From: Candidatus Doudnabacteria bacterium
GTDB lineage: Bacteria; Patescibacteriota; Doudnabacteria; UBA920
DNA length: 14,778 nt
NCBI GenBank assembly: GCA_903913365.1
Contig: CAIWKW010000029.1
Span: forward strand, 1-14,778
Reading direction: 5' to 3'
The notes beneath the pieces are model-generated. The model saw only the letters and a list, made by a program, of their open reading frames with translations, was not told where the DNA came from and searched no databases. The position numbers and the translations under genes are program-made. Shown here piece after piece: positions 1 to 6,791 of the stretch; positions within the stretch are counted from its first letter, which is position 1; the number at the start of each line of letters is the position of its first letter.

Positions 1-9
1 AAATATTAT

Positions 10-429
10 ATGAACGGACATAGATATATAGACCCAAGGCCAAACAGGTTTGAACAGCCCGGCTTAAGAGAAAATGGTACATCTAACGGCGAATTTCACT
101 TACCGGAAACAGTAAGCAGAAAAGATTCCAATATACCCGGTTGGGTTTCCGACAGGGTTTTCCATTTATTTGAAGCATTGCATATTGATGCGCAGGCAAA
201 AAATTTAAAGGCCGTAGATTTGGTAAACAGAATAAACCAGGAGCCAAATATGGAAGCTTCTATTATTCAAGGCAGCGTTATTAAAGTCATATTTAAAGTA
301 AATGATCACGAGAAAGAGCTGGAAAATACGGTTTCGGGACCGGTAAGCTCATTTTATTCGGTTTTCGGTATAAAGCTTAAAAAAATAAAAAGCGACTTAG
401 AAGAGATTAAAAAAGGCAGGCGCCAATAA
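10..429 (+). CDS. Hypothetical protein, 139 aa, possibly 5'-partial
   Basis: Not recognised. The first ATG in frame is at position 10, but the frame is open to the window edge, so the true start may lie upstream and no ribosome site can be judged. Residues 1-40 are polar and Pro/Asn-rich, probably disordered. Residues 41-70 look helical (around GWVSDRVFHLFEALHIDAQ), residues 80-95 form a hydrophobic beta-like stretch (SIIQGSVIKVIFKV), and the end is a Lys-rich helix (LKKIKSDLEEIKKGRRQ). There is no signal peptide or membrane segment, so it is probably cytosolic. The Lys-rich tail could bind nucleic acid, but that is a guess. It reads in the same direction as the small RNA and phosphomannomutase downstream, which have their own promoters. 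Confidence 0.6.
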   Translation: MNGHRYIDPRPNRFEQPGLRENGTSNGEFHLPETVSRKDSNIPGWVSDRVFHLFEALHIDAQAKNLKAVDLVNRINQEPNMEASIIQGSVIKVIFKVNDHEKELENTVSGPVSSFYSVFGIKLKKIKSDLEEIKKGRRQ

Positions 430-477
430 ATTTAAAAAAGCAGTTTTTCAAGGAAATTTTGCCAAATCTTTTTAATT

Positions 478-506
478 TTGACCTTGCCGGTAAAAAGAAG
501 TAAAAT
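478..506 (+). promoter_or_regulatory. Sigma70-type promoter of the candidate small RNA
   Basis: TTGACC (478-483) and TAAAAT (501-506) are separated by exactly 17 nt. The predicted start is near 512-514, just before a run of hairpins ending in an intrinsic terminator. No long coding frame lies between this promoter and the terminator. Confidence 0.55.
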
Positions 507-511
507 AAACC

Positions 512-593
512 TCCAAACCTTAGGAGGTTGTGGATTTGCCCGAAAGGGCCTAAAGGCGGCTGTTGTCCTCCGATTCGACAGCCGCCTCTTTTT
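512..593 (+). ncRNA. Candidate small non-coding RNA, about 80 nt
   Basis: This stretch has its own promoter (478-506) and intrinsic terminator (555-593) and no plausible long ORF. Visible structure includes a GCCC-GAAA-GGGC hairpin with a GNRA tetraloop (538-549) and a strong terminal hairpin GGCGGCUGU/ACAGCCGCC (555-563 with 578-586) followed by UCUUUUUAUU. The terminal loop exposes CCUCC (567-571), complementary to Shine-Dalgarno cores, and AGGAGG (522-527) upstream could pair with it as an alternative fold. A 7-codon frame GTG...TAA (530-553) follows AGGAGG but is too close to it to be convincing. Alternatives are an untranslated leader for the mutase gene ended by an attenuator, or simply a terminator region. 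I do not recognise a known RNA family. Confidence 0.45.
555..593 (+). terminator. Intrinsic terminator ending the candidate small RNA
   Basis: A perfect 9-bp GC-rich stem (555-563 with 578-586) is followed directly by TCTTTTTATT. It isolates the mutase gene from upstream transcription. Confidence 0.75.
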
Positions 594-607
594 ATTACCG
601 GGTATTT

Positions 608-636
608 TTGATAAAATGAGTACAGCAGTTTAAAAT
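608..636 (+). promoter_or_regulatory. Promoter of the phosphomannomutase gene
   Basis: TTGATA (608-613), a 17-nt spacer and TAAAAT (631-636). The predicted start is near 643, leaving only about 9 nt before the ATG at 652. No Shine-Dalgarno sequence is present, so the mRNA would be nearly leaderless. Confidence 0.55.
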
Positions 637-651
637 TATCGGTTATTTCTT

Positions 652-2007
652 ATGATAAACATAGACCCAACCATTTTTAAAGCTTATGATATCCGGGGAA
701 TTTATCCCGAGCAAATTAATGAGCAAATAGCTTACCAGATTGCCCAGGCTTATTGTAAATTCATTAATCCCAAAACCGTGGTGGTTGGCCGCGATGTCCG
801 TCTTTCCGGTCCGGCTTTGCTTGAGCAGTTAAAGAAAGGCTTGGTTGACTGCGGAGTTAATGTTATAGATATTGGCACCATTACAACCGACATGATGTAT
901 TTTGGCGTGGTCCATACGGGCGCGGACGGCGGATTGATGGTAACGGCTTCGCATAATCCGAAAGAATATAACGGCATTAAAATGGTGAGAGCCAAAGCGG
1001 CACCAATTTCCGGGGATACGGGCATGTATGATATTCGCGATATTGTGCTGTCGGGTTTTAGCCAAAAGTCGCCTCAGGCTGGAGAAATTACATTTGTGGA
1101 CGTGTTTGAGCCTTATTTGGAAAAAGTTTTTTCGGTTATAGATCCTGCAAAAATAAAGCCGTTTAAAGTTGTGGCTAATTTAAATTTTGGCGCCATTGGC
1201 AGAAACGTCAGAGCTGTGGCCGAACGTTTGCATTTGGATATGGTTTGGCTTAACGATCAGCCCGACGGTAATTTCCCCAAAGGCAGGCCCGATCCTTTAA
1301 TCCCGTCCAATAGGGACGAAACCATAGCTCTTATAAAGTCTTCCGGAGCGGACTTTGGCGTGGCATGGGACGCGGACGCGGACCGCTGTTTTTTTCTGGA
1401 CGAAACCGGCAGATTTTTATCCGGTTATTTTACCACCGCGGTTTTAGCCGAATATCTGATAAAAAAGAACGGCCCGGCCAGAATTTTGGTGGACTCCAAG
1501 CTTAACTGGGCTACGGAAGAATTGGTCAAAAGCTTGGGAGGGGAGACCGATGTAACCAGAACCGGCCATAGTTTTTACAAAGAAAAAATGATTAAGGAAG
1601 ACGCCTTGTTTGGCGGGGAGGTTTCCGCACACTACTTTTTTAAGGACTTTTATTATTTGGACAACGGGCTTATGCCGTTTTTGCTGATTATGGAAATGCT
1701 TTCGCAAAACGGCAAAAAATTAAGCGAAATTTACCGGCCGTATTTTGAAAAGTATTTTGCCATTGAAGAAACAAATTTTAAAGTTAAAAGCGTGCCCGAA
1801 GTTTTGGCCGCGGTAAAAGAAAAATATTCCACTGGCCGGCTTTCGGAGCTGGATGGCATAGCAGTGGAATTTGATATGTGGCGTTTTTCCGTGCGCGGTT
1901 CCAACACGGAGCCGGTTATTCGTTTGAATTTGGAAGCCAGGAGCAAGGAGTTTATGGAAGACAAATGCAAAGAGCTTTCGGATTTGATAAACCAGTTTAA
2001 GCAATAA
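652..2007 (+). CDS. manB: Phosphomannomutase/phosphoglucomutase (alpha-D-phosphohexomutase)
   Basis: This is a cytosolic enzyme moving phosphate between C6 and C1 of mannose or glucose, feeding nucleotide-sugar synthesis for surface polysaccharide. The four family signatures are in order: the phosphoserine loop TASHNPKEYN with Ser100, the metal loop DADADR (240-245), the sugar-specificity loop GEVSAH (322-327), and the phosphate-binding loop RGSNTEP (415-421) in the C-terminal domain. At 451 aa it has family-typical length and looks intact. GEVSAH with a following aromatic stretch suits the dual PMM/PGM group rather than phosphoglucosamine mutase, but substrate preference cannot be fixed from sequence alone. 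The ATG at 652 is chosen because MINIDPTIFKAYDIRG matches the usual N-terminus and a promoter lies just upstream. It is flanked by terminators, so probably monocistronic. Confidence 0.93.
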   Translation: MINIDPTIFKAYDIRGIYPEQINEQIAYQIAQAYCKFINPKTVVVGRDVRLSGPALLEQLKKGLVDCGVNVIDIGTITTDMMYFGVVHTGADGGLMVTASHNPKEYNGIKMVRAKAAPISGDTGMYDIRDIVLSGFSQKSPQAGEITFVDVFEPYLEKVFSVIDPAKIKPFKVVANLNFGAIGRNVRAVAERLHLDMVWLNDQPDGNFPKGRPDPLIPSNRDETIALIKSSGADFGVAWDADADRCFFLDETGRFLSGYFTTAVLAEYLIKKNGPARILVDSKLNWATEELVKSLGGETDVTRTGHSFYKEKMIKEDALFGGEVSAHYFFKDFYYLDNGLMPFLLIMEMLSQNGKKLSEIYRPYFEKYFAIEETNFKVKSVPEVLAAVKEKYSTGRLSELDGIAVEFDMWRFSVRGSNTEPVIRLNLEARSKEFMEDKCKELSDLINQFKQ

Positions 2008-2044
2008 GCGGAATAAGCAGGCAGGGATTTAAGAAAAAAGAAGA

Positions 2045-2072
2045 GGCGGCCGGGTCATGTGACCCAGCCGCC
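2045..2072. terminator. Bidirectional terminator between the mutase gene and the small-ORF cluster
   Basis: A long near-perfect palindrome: GGCGGC (2045-2050) with GCCGCC (2067-2072) and GGGTCA (2052-2057) with TGACCC (2060-2065). On the minus strand it is followed by TCTTCTTTTTT, a good U-tract; on the plus strand only by GTTTTCG. The TGA stop of the minus-strand gene ending at 2055 lies inside the stem. Confidence 0.75.
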
Positions 2073-2315
2073 GTTTTCGCGCCAGACTTCGTAGAAGTCC
2101 TGGCTGACGGACAAAGCGCCAAGCGTGGCGGCTACTATCGGCAACTCCGAGAGGTGCCTGAAGAAGTCGATTTCCACACAGCAAGGGTTGCTGTCGGTTT
2201 TCCAGCCGCAGACTTGGCGGAAGCCGCTGTTCTCAGGATTGCACAGCTCCGGAATGCGCCGAAGCGCTTCCTGAGCTTTGTCAGGACTGGAGAAGACAAA
2301 GTATTCTTGCAGCAT
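2055..2315 (-). CDS. Small hypothetical protein, 86 aa
   Basis: Not recognised. I chose the ATG at 2315 over the longer GTG start at 2372 because GGGAGG lies 5 nt upstream of it. The predicted product starts MLQEYFVFSSPDKAQEALRRI, contains three cysteines and ends EVWRENGGWVT. It has no signal peptide or membrane helix. Its start overlaps the end of the upstream frame (2281-2580) by 35 nt in a different frame, suggesting translational coupling. Its stop codon is embedded in the terminator at 2045-2072. The stretch is more GC-rich than its neighbours and uses a strong Shine-Dalgarno, unlike the nearby housekeeping genes. Confidence 0.5.
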   Translation of the reverse strand: MLQEYFVFSSPDKAQEALRRIPELCNPENSGFRQVCGWKTDSNPCCVEIDFFRHLSELPIVAATLGALSVSQDFYEVWRENGGWVT

Positions 2316-2580
2316 GGCCGCCTCCCATAGCAGCTCTGTGATAGAGCAGGTTGTTGGCAAGGTGTTTGTCACTGTGCCAGAGCATCTTTTTTACGGCAAC
2401 AAAATCTGTCTGCCGGGAGAATAGGGCTACCGTTGCCACGCCGCCGGGAATTTGGGAAGCGTCGAATCTCCCTTCCCACACCATGGCGAGTACAACCGTG
2501 TTGTCGTGGATTTCCACGGGTTTTAAAACAACCCGCAGGCCGCACCAGAAAGTTGAAGTTCCCAGTTGTTTTTTCAGCAT
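2281..2580 (-). CDS. Small hypothetical protein, 99 aa
   Basis: Not recognised. The ATG at 2580 gives MLKKQLGTSTFWCGLRV...; a TTG 24 nt upstream is possible. AGGAGG lies 11 nt before the ATG. The product has a mixed alpha/beta look (FWCGLRVVLKPVEIHDNTVVLAMVWEG suggests beta strands) and no membrane segment. The same frame stays open upstream to about 2665 and reads protein-like (NNYGLRNYQRIGNRLRQEA), but has no standard start codon before the TTG. Either that N-terminus is lost, or a frameshift separates it from the well-placed ATG at 2639. It overlaps both neighbours, consistent with one small operon ending at the terminator at 2045-2072. Confidence 0.45.
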   Translation of the reverse strand: MLKKQLGTSTFWCGLRVVLKPVEIHDNTVVLAMVWEGRFDASQIPGGVATVALFSRQTDFVAVKKMLWHSDKHLANNLLYHRAAMGGGHAARILCLLQS

Positions 2581-2639
2581 TTTGGCGTCCGCCTCCTGCC
2601 GCAAACGATTGCCAATACGCTGGTAGTTACGAAGTCCAT
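2574..2639 (-). CDS. Possible 21-aa leader peptide or frameshifted gene start
   Basis: An ATG at 2639 lies 10 nt after a full AAGGAGG (2650-2656), the best ribosome site of this cluster. The frame is MDFVTTSVLAIVCGRRRTPKC and its TGA overlaps the next gene's ATG (ATGCTGA). It may be a coupling leader peptide, or the true start of the following 99-aa gene separated by a real or assembly frameshift. Too short to identify. Confidence 0.35.
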   Translation of the reverse strand: MDFVTTSVLAIVCGRRRTPKC

Positions 2640-2649
2640 AATTATTAAG

Positions 2650-2656
2650 CCTCCTT
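2650..2656 (-). promoter_or_regulatory. Strong Shine-Dalgarno AAGGAGG
   Basis: AAGGAGG on the minus strand, 10 nt before the ATG at 2639. It is notable because trpS, uvrC and the mutase in this window show no such sequence. Confidence 0.55.
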
Positions 2657-2670
2657 AGGGCTAGTCACAC

Positions 2671-2697
2671 AAAAAGACAGCCAAAACTTTTTAGCTG
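2671..2697 (-). terminator. Terminator-like hairpin ahead of the small-ORF cluster
   Basis: On the minus strand CAGCTAAAA pairs with TTTTGGCTG (2689-2697 with 2678-2686, one G-U pair, very tight loop), followed by TCTTTTTGTG. It sits about 15 nt upstream of the AAGGAGG. trpS upstream already has its own terminator at 2755-2782, so this could be a second terminator or an attenuator controlling the small genes. No clear promoter is seen between the two hairpins. Confidence 0.4.
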
Positions 2698-2754
2698 CCC
2701 TTTTCTGTAACTATTTTTAAAATCATGGCTTTGTTTTTTTATTAGATTTCACAT

Positions 2755-2782
2755 AAAAAAAGACTGCTAAATTATAGCAGTC
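2755..2782 (-). terminator. Intrinsic terminator of trpS
   Basis: GACTGCTA (2762-2769) and TAGCAGTC (2775-2782) form an 8-bp stem around a 5-nt loop that contains the trpS stop codon; a run of T follows on the minus strand. Confidence 0.75.
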
Positions 2783-3758
2783 CAATTTTTTGTTTAACTT
2801 CAAGCAATGTTTCTCCGGCAACTGTTCTGGCTTTGGCAGCTCCGTCGCCAAGAACTTCGGCTAAAAAGTCCGGTTTTGCCAAGAGTTCCTTTTTCTTTTC
2901 TCGGAATTCGGCAAAGTAGCCGGAAATATTATTGGCCAGCGTTTCTTTGAGTTCGCTGAATTTGAGTGTTTCGTTTTTTTGCAAATCGCGGAAACCTGCA
3001 ATTTCTTGTTCTGTGCCAAAATGCTCCAGCAGTAAAAATAAATTTTCCACGCCGGCCGATTTTTTCCCCGGTTCGCTGGCGGTAACCGCTTTTTTCAGCT
3101 TGCGGGAAATTTCTTCGGGCGAATCATCCAGCAGCAGGGCCTCGTCTCCGGTCTTGCTCATTTTTTTGGCCGGGTCGCTCAGGGACATTATGCGGAGCGG
3201 CTTTTGCATATAAGTCTTTGGTTCAAAAAAAGTTTTGCCAAAGCGGTTGTTGAATTTGCGCGCCGCAACCCGGGCAAGCTCCACGTGCTGAACCTGATCG
3301 TCGCCAACCGGCACGGACTGGCCTTTGTAAATTAAAATATCCGCGGCCATTAAAGCCGGGTAAGTTAAAAGTCCGGCATTAATGCTTTCTTTATGCTGAA
3401 GTATTTTATCTTTGTATTGGGTCATTCTTTCCAGCTCGCCCAGAGGCAAAAGGCAATTAAAAATCCAGGCCAGTTCGGTATGTTCCAGAACCTGGCTCTG
3501 GGGGAAGAAGACGCATTTATTTATATCTAGCCCGGCAGCCAAATAGGTTGCTGTAACGTCTAAAACAGTATCTTTCAGCACTTTTGGTTCAAACGGGGTG
3601 GTTAGGGCGTGCAAATCGGCAATAAAGAAGAAACAGGTTTTGGTCTTGTCGTTCGGAAGGCTGACAAAATCTTTCAGCGCCCCAAGGTAATTGCCAATAT
3701 GCAGTTTTCCGGAAGCGCGGATTCCCGCGACAATGGTTTCTTGCTTGTTTTCAATCAT
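2772..3758 (-). CDS. trpS: Tryptophanyl-tRNA synthetase
   Basis: A cytosolic class I aminoacyl-tRNA synthetase that charges tRNA-Trp. The class I signatures are intact: the HIGH-type motif HIGN (20-23) within ASGKLHIGNYLGAL, the GDDQVQHVELAR segment (152-163) typical of TrpRS, and a KMSKS-type motif KMSKT (199-203). At 328 aa it has standard bacterial length and looks complete. The ATG at 3758 is supported by the conserved distance to the HIGH motif and by an extended -10 element ending 6 nt before it; with no Shine-Dalgarno, translation is probably leaderless. The stop codon lies in the loop of the terminator hairpin. The gene is transcribed alone, between terminators at 3775-3798 and 2755-2782. 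Confidence 0.96.
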   Translation of the reverse strand: MIENKQETIVAGIRASGKLHIGNYLGALKDFVSLPNDKTKTCFFFIADLHALTTPFEPKVLKDTVLDVTATYLAAGLDINKCVFFPQSQVLEHTELAWIFNCLLPLGELERMTQYKDKILQHKESINAGLLTYPALMAADILIYKGQSVPVGDDQVQHVELARVAARKFNNRFGKTFFEPKTYMQKPLRIMSLSDPAKKMSKTGDEALLLDDSPEEISRKLKKAVTASEPGKKSAGVENLFLLLEHFGTEQEIAGFRDLQKNETLKFSELKETLANNISGYFAEFREKKKELLAKPDFLAEVLGDGAAKARTVAGETLLEVKQKIGLL

Positions 3759-3764
3759 GCAGAT

Positions 3765-3773
3765 ATTATAGCA
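3765..3773 (-). promoter_or_regulatory. Extended -10 promoter of trpS
   Basis: TGCTATAAT on the minus strand, with the last T six bases before the A of the ATG, so the start site should coincide with the start codon. The -35 region is occupied by the terminator hairpin of the upstream gene and has no match to TTGACA, fitting an extended -10 promoter. Confidence 0.6.
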
Positions 3774-3774
3774 A

Positions 3775-3798
3775 AAAACTCCCCAAAAGGGGAGTTTT
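3775..3798. terminator. Bidirectional hairpin terminator upstream of trpS
   Basis: AAAACTCCCC (3775-3784) and GGGGAGTTTT (3789-3798) form a perfect 10-bp stem with an AAAA loop on the plus strand. On the minus strand it lies 22 nt after the stop of the 235-aa gene and is followed by a T-run that leads straight into the trpS -10 element. Confidence 0.75.
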
Positions 3799-3820
3799 AA
3801 AAAATATCCGATTAAGTTTC

Positions 3821-4528
3821 CTACTGCTCAAACCATTGTGCCGTGTCCGATGGGGCAATGCGGCCTTCCACATAGTTTTCCAAAAGATAAGTGGTCTCGC
3901 CGATTTTTTTTGGTTTACCCAGGTGGATTTTTAAACTCAGCCCCGGGATTTTTGTTTTATTTAAATACATGTCCCCACTTTTTATATCCTTATGACCTCG
4001 GCTTAGGGAAGAATAATTTTGTCCGCCCACGTGAGGCATTGTCATAGTTATTCCGCCGGGTAAGCTTTCATCCGGTTCCAGCTTGTCTTTTAGCTCAAAT
4101 AGGGAAGCTGAATTTCCAAGAATATCCAGTTGGACGGCAAGTTTTTGGAGAAATTTTGTGCTGGGGTGAAGCAAGCTGTTCGCGTCATTGGGGTCAATAA
4201 TTTCCCGAACCAATTCAAAGGTGGAAGCTTGCCCGGGCAAAAAAGTTCCTTGGCTTTTATTTTTTTGGTAACTTTGCCATGTTGTCTTAATTCGCTGCTC
4301 CATTCTGGGCACCATGGCATCAACAATTAGCCTGTCACTTTCGGTTTCGGCCGCGGCAGTTAATGCTTCTTTAAGCTGCGTCAATTGTAAGGGCTCTTTA
4401 TACTCTTTTTGTTCCTTTTTGTCGGCAGCTCTTTCCGAGCCGGCGGTTTCGGAGCTTGGTTGCTTTGGTTTCTCCATTTCAGGTGGCTGGGGATGCGATT
4501 TTTCTTTTCCAAGGAAGTTGAATTTCAT
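3821..4528 (-). CDS. Hypothetical protein, 235 aa, with charged disordered N-terminus
   Basis: Not recognised. Residues 1-50 are rich in Lys, Glu, Pro, Gln and Ser and are probably disordered. Residues 50-150 look helical (LTQLKEALTAAAETESDRLIVDAMVPRM...). The rest appears mixed, with glycine-rich segments such as MPHVGGQNYSSLSRG and a C-terminal part containing LSLKIHLGKPKKIGETTYLLENYV that could be beta-stranded. There is no signal peptide, membrane helix or cysteine-rich motif, so it is probably cytosolic. The ATG at 4528 is preceded 8 nt upstream by a TATAAT and no Shine-Dalgarno. It sits between terminators, so is transcribed separately from RNase J and trpS. Confidence 0.75.
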   Translation of the reverse strand: MKFNFLGKEKSHPQPPEMEKPKQPSSETAGSERAADKKEQKEYKEPLQLTQLKEALTAAAETESDRLIVDAMVPRMEQRIKTTWQSYQKNKSQGTFLPGQASTFELVREIIDPNDANSLLHPSTKFLQKLAVQLDILGNSASLFELKDKLEPDESLPGGITMTMPHVGGQNYSSLSRGHKDIKSGDMYLNKTKIPGLSLKIHLGKPKKIGETTYLLENYVEGRIAPSDTAQWFEQ

Positions 4529-4536
4529 AGGCGTAG

Positions 4537-4576
4537 ATTATAAATTAAGTTGTTATTTTCTGCCTGTATTATAGCA
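4537..4576 (-). promoter_or_regulatory. Two candidate -10 elements for the 235-aa gene
   Basis: On the minus strand an extended TGCTATAAT (4568-4576) and a second TATAAT (4537-4542). The first would give a leader of about 33 nt, the second a leaderless transcript. Neither has a convincing -35 box. Confidence 0.45.
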
Positions 4577-4615
4577 AACTTAAGGCAAAATTAAAGAGGA
4601 TTGGCTATATAATAA

Positions 4616-4648
4616 AAAACAGCTCCTGTTTTAAGCAGGAGCTGTTTT
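4616..4648. terminator. Intrinsic terminator of RNase J
   Basis: AAAACAGCTCCTG (4616-4628) and CAGGAGCTGTTTT (4636-4648) form a perfect 13-bp stem with a 7-nt loop, starting 4 nt after the RNase J stop codon. The A/T flanks let it work in both directions. Confidence 0.85.
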
Positions 4649-4652
4649 AAGG

Positions 4653-6506
4653 TTAGATTTCTATCACCACCGGCAAGACCATTGGTCGTCTCTCGGTTTT
4701 TTGATATAGATATTCGCCAATTTCGTCGCGGACAATGTTTCGGAGATAGGCGTAGTTGGGCTCCAGCTTTTCTTTGCCTTTGCTTTCCACCAGCTTGCGC
4801 ACCTCGTGTTTTACTTCACGGATTAAATCGTCGTTGCCCTTCATGTAAATAAAGCCCCGGGAAATAATGTCCGGCTGGCTAATGAGTTTGCCGCTTCTTC
4901 TGTCTAAAGTCATAATAATTACGAACATGCCGTCCTGCGCCATAACCTGGCGGTCGCGAATAACCACTTCGCCCACATCGCCAATGCCCAGGCCGTCTAT
5001 AAAGACATAACCGCTAACGACTTTGGGGTCTACCACAATTTTGGCTTCCTTGGCCGAGGTAATTTCCAGAATTTGTCCGTTATCCAGAGTGAAAATTCGG
5101 TCTTCCGGAATACCCATATTTTTTGCCAATTCCGCGTGAGCCACAATCATGTGGTGTTCGCCGTGGATAGGCATAAAATATTTCGGTTTAACCAGGGCCA
5201 TCATTAATTTCAGTTCTTCCTGGTGCGCGTGTCCAGAAGTGTGAATGTCCAAAGTTTTGTTGTAAATAACATGGCTGCCCATGCGCGTAAGATTGCTGAG
5301 CATGGCGGCAATGGCCCGCTCGTTTCCCGGAATAGGGGAAGCGGAAACAATGGTGGTGTCACCTTTTTTCAGTTTAACGGTTTTGTGGTCGCCTCTGGCA
5401 ATGCGCGCCAGGCCGGCTGCGTCTTCGCCTTGAGCGCCGGTTGTGAGAATAACAATTTGGTTGTCCGGAAACTTTTTGGCGGCTTCCGATTTGATAATAA
5501 TTTTCGGTTGAATTTTCAAATAGCCCAAAGACAAAGCTATCTCAATGTTATTGACCATGCTGCGGCCGGTAACAATAACTTTGCGGTTGAACTTTGCGGC
5601 CGCGTCAAACACCTGCTGAATGCGGGAAATGCTGGTGGAAAAGTTGGCAAAAATAATGCGCCCTTTAATGTCGCTGAAGGTTCTATCTATGGTAATTCCC
5701 AGTTCTCTTTCGGAAGCGCAATAACCGGGTTTTTCGGCATTGGTGGAATCGGACATAAGAAGCATAACGCCTTCGGCGCCGAACTTGGCAATTTTATCAA
5801 ATTCCGTGGGTTTGCCGTCTGCCGGGGTGTGGTCAAATTTCCAGTCCGTGGCGTAGACAATCTGACCTACCGGAGTGGTAATACATAAGCCGATGGAATC
5901 GGGAATGCTGTGGTTGAGCCGGAAAAAGCGCAGTTTAAAACTGCCCAAAGCGAGTACGTCGTCTTTGGTCATAACGTTTATTTTGCTGCGTCCGAGCAAG
6001 CCAAATTCTTCCAAACGTTTTTTTATGAACGCGGCCGTAAGCGGCAGGGTATAAACCGGCGGATCGCCGATTTTAGGTAAAATATAGGGAACGGCTCCAA
6101 TGTGATCCAAATGTCCGTGGGTAATTATTACTCCGCGGATTCTGCGTTTGTTTTCCTCGAGCCATTTGGTGTCCGGGATAATATAATCAATTCCGGGCAT
6201 GGTATCGTCGGGAAAGGCTAATCCCATGTCTATAATAATTAAATCATCGCCGTACTCAAGTACGGTCATGTTTTCGCCTACTTCTTCCACTCCGCCCATT
6301 GGGATAATTCTCAGGTTTTGCCTGGAGGCGGTGTAGCGGCTGGTGTTTAGGGTAGCCGGTTTATTTTGGCCAATACCGGTTGCCGAATTAATCAGCGCGT
6401 CTAACCTGTCCGGCTTTTGGTTTTGCTGGAACGAGTTAGAACTGTTTGGACGCTGCTGCGGTTGCGATGGTCTTTGCGGGTGAGACTGATTTCTTCTCTG
6501 CATCAT
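4653..6506 (-). CDS. rnj: Ribonuclease J (metallo-beta-lactamase/beta-CASP RNase)
   Basis: A cytosolic 5'-exo/endoribonuclease of mRNA decay and rRNA maturation. Residues 1-55 are an extension rich in Gln, Asn, Arg and Pro, a possible RNA-binding tail. The metallo-beta-lactamase core has HGHLDH (130-135), which binds zinc with the later NHSIPDS and ATDWKFDHTP segments. The beta-CASP part follows, with MSDSTNAEKPG and the HTSGHA motif, and a conserved C-terminal domain ends EYLYQKTERRPMVLPVVIEI. At 617 aa it is full length for an RNase J with an N-terminal tail. The start at 6506 is MMQRRNQ; a start at the second Met is equally possible. The promoter lies far upstream (6792-6820), giving a leader of about 280 nt, suggestive of leader-mediated self-control as known for some decay RNases. 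Confidence 0.95.
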   Translation of the reverse strand: MMQRRNQSHPQRPSQPQQRPNSSNSFQQNQKPDRLDALINSATGIGQNKPATLNTSRYTASRQNLRIIPMGGVEEVGENMTVLEYGDDLIIIDMGLAFPDDTMPGIDYIIPDTKWLEENKRRIRGVIITHGHLDHIGAVPYILPKIGDPPVYTLPLTAAFIKKRLEEFGLLGRSKINVMTKDDVLALGSFKLRFFRLNHSIPDSIGLCITTPVGQIVYATDWKFDHTPADGKPTEFDKIAKFGAEGVMLLMSDSTNAEKPGYCASERELGITIDRTFSDIKGRIIFANFSTSISRIQQVFDAAAKFNRKVIVTGRSMVNNIEIALSLGYLKIQPKIIIKSEAAKKFPDNQIVILTTGAQGEDAAGLARIARGDHKTVKLKKGDTTIVSASPIPGNERAIAAMLSNLTRMGSHVIYNKTLDIHTSGHAHQEELKLMMALVKPKYFMPIHGEHHMIVAHAELAKNMGIPEDRIFTLDNGQILEITSAKEAKIVVDPKVVSGYVFIDGLGIGDVGEVVIRDRQVMAQDGMFVIIMTLDRRSGKLISQPDIISRGFIYMKGNDDLIREVKHEVRKLVESKGKEKLEPNYAYLRNIVRDEIGEYLYQKTERRPMVLPVVIEI

Positions 6507-6530
6507 ATTAGTAGTTAGTAGTTGACTGTA

Positions 6531-6592
6531 GTAGGGGCTGGGCTTGCCCGCCCTTAATCTTTTTGAAACGGGCGGCTAAAGCCTGCCCCTAC
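6531..6592. repeat. Imperfect 62-bp palindrome, MITE/REP-like
   Basis: GTAGGGGC (6531-6538) pairs with GCCCCTAC (6585-6592); inner parts GGCTT (6541-6545) with AAGCC (6579-6583) and CGCCC (6549-6553) with GGGCG (6570-6574). Palindromes starting GTAGGGGC are common as dispersed repeats in bacterial genomes. It lies within the RNase J leader, about 25 nt before the start codon. Confidence 0.65.
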
Positions 6593-6699
6593 AATCAAAG
6601 ATGTTCTGTCCAAGCAAAAAAGCTTGAACTTTATTTATTAAGTTTTGTTAGTGCCAGACTTAAGTGGCTTCGACTGCCGACCCAAGTTATGGCTTGTAA

Positions 6700-6747
6700 T
6701 TAACAAATGACAAATAAAAAAAGAATTTTCCAACTGTCATTTATTAA
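6700..6747. repeat. AT-rich inverted repeat in the RNase J leader
   Basis: TTAACAAATGACA (6700-6712) and TGTCATTTATTAA (6735-6747) pair over 13 bp with one mismatch, enclosing an A-rich 22-nt loop. Confidence 0.6.
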
Positions 6748-6791
6748 CTGATTTTGCTTTTGTTTCGGAGGCTTTAAAACTTGTTGATATA

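Larger units (their letters stand above)
6507..6785 (-). promoter_or_regulatory. Long folded 5' leader of the RNase J mRNA
   Basis: If transcription starts at the consensus promoter at 6792-6820, the leader is about 280 nt and carries at least three hairpins: 6700-6747 (13-bp arms, one mismatch), a small one at 6608-6627 (CCAAGC/GCTTG type), and the large palindrome at 6531-6592. No good upstream ORF is seen. A short T-rich repeat-like stretch (TAGTAGTTAGTAGTT, plus strand) lies next to the start codon. Confidence 0.5.

Noticed and set aside
5223..5888. 221-aa plus-strand frame opposite RNase J
   Set aside because: Despite its length it is antisense to a clearly conserved gene and has a low-complexity composition rich in Asn, Gly and Phe, typical of shadow frames.
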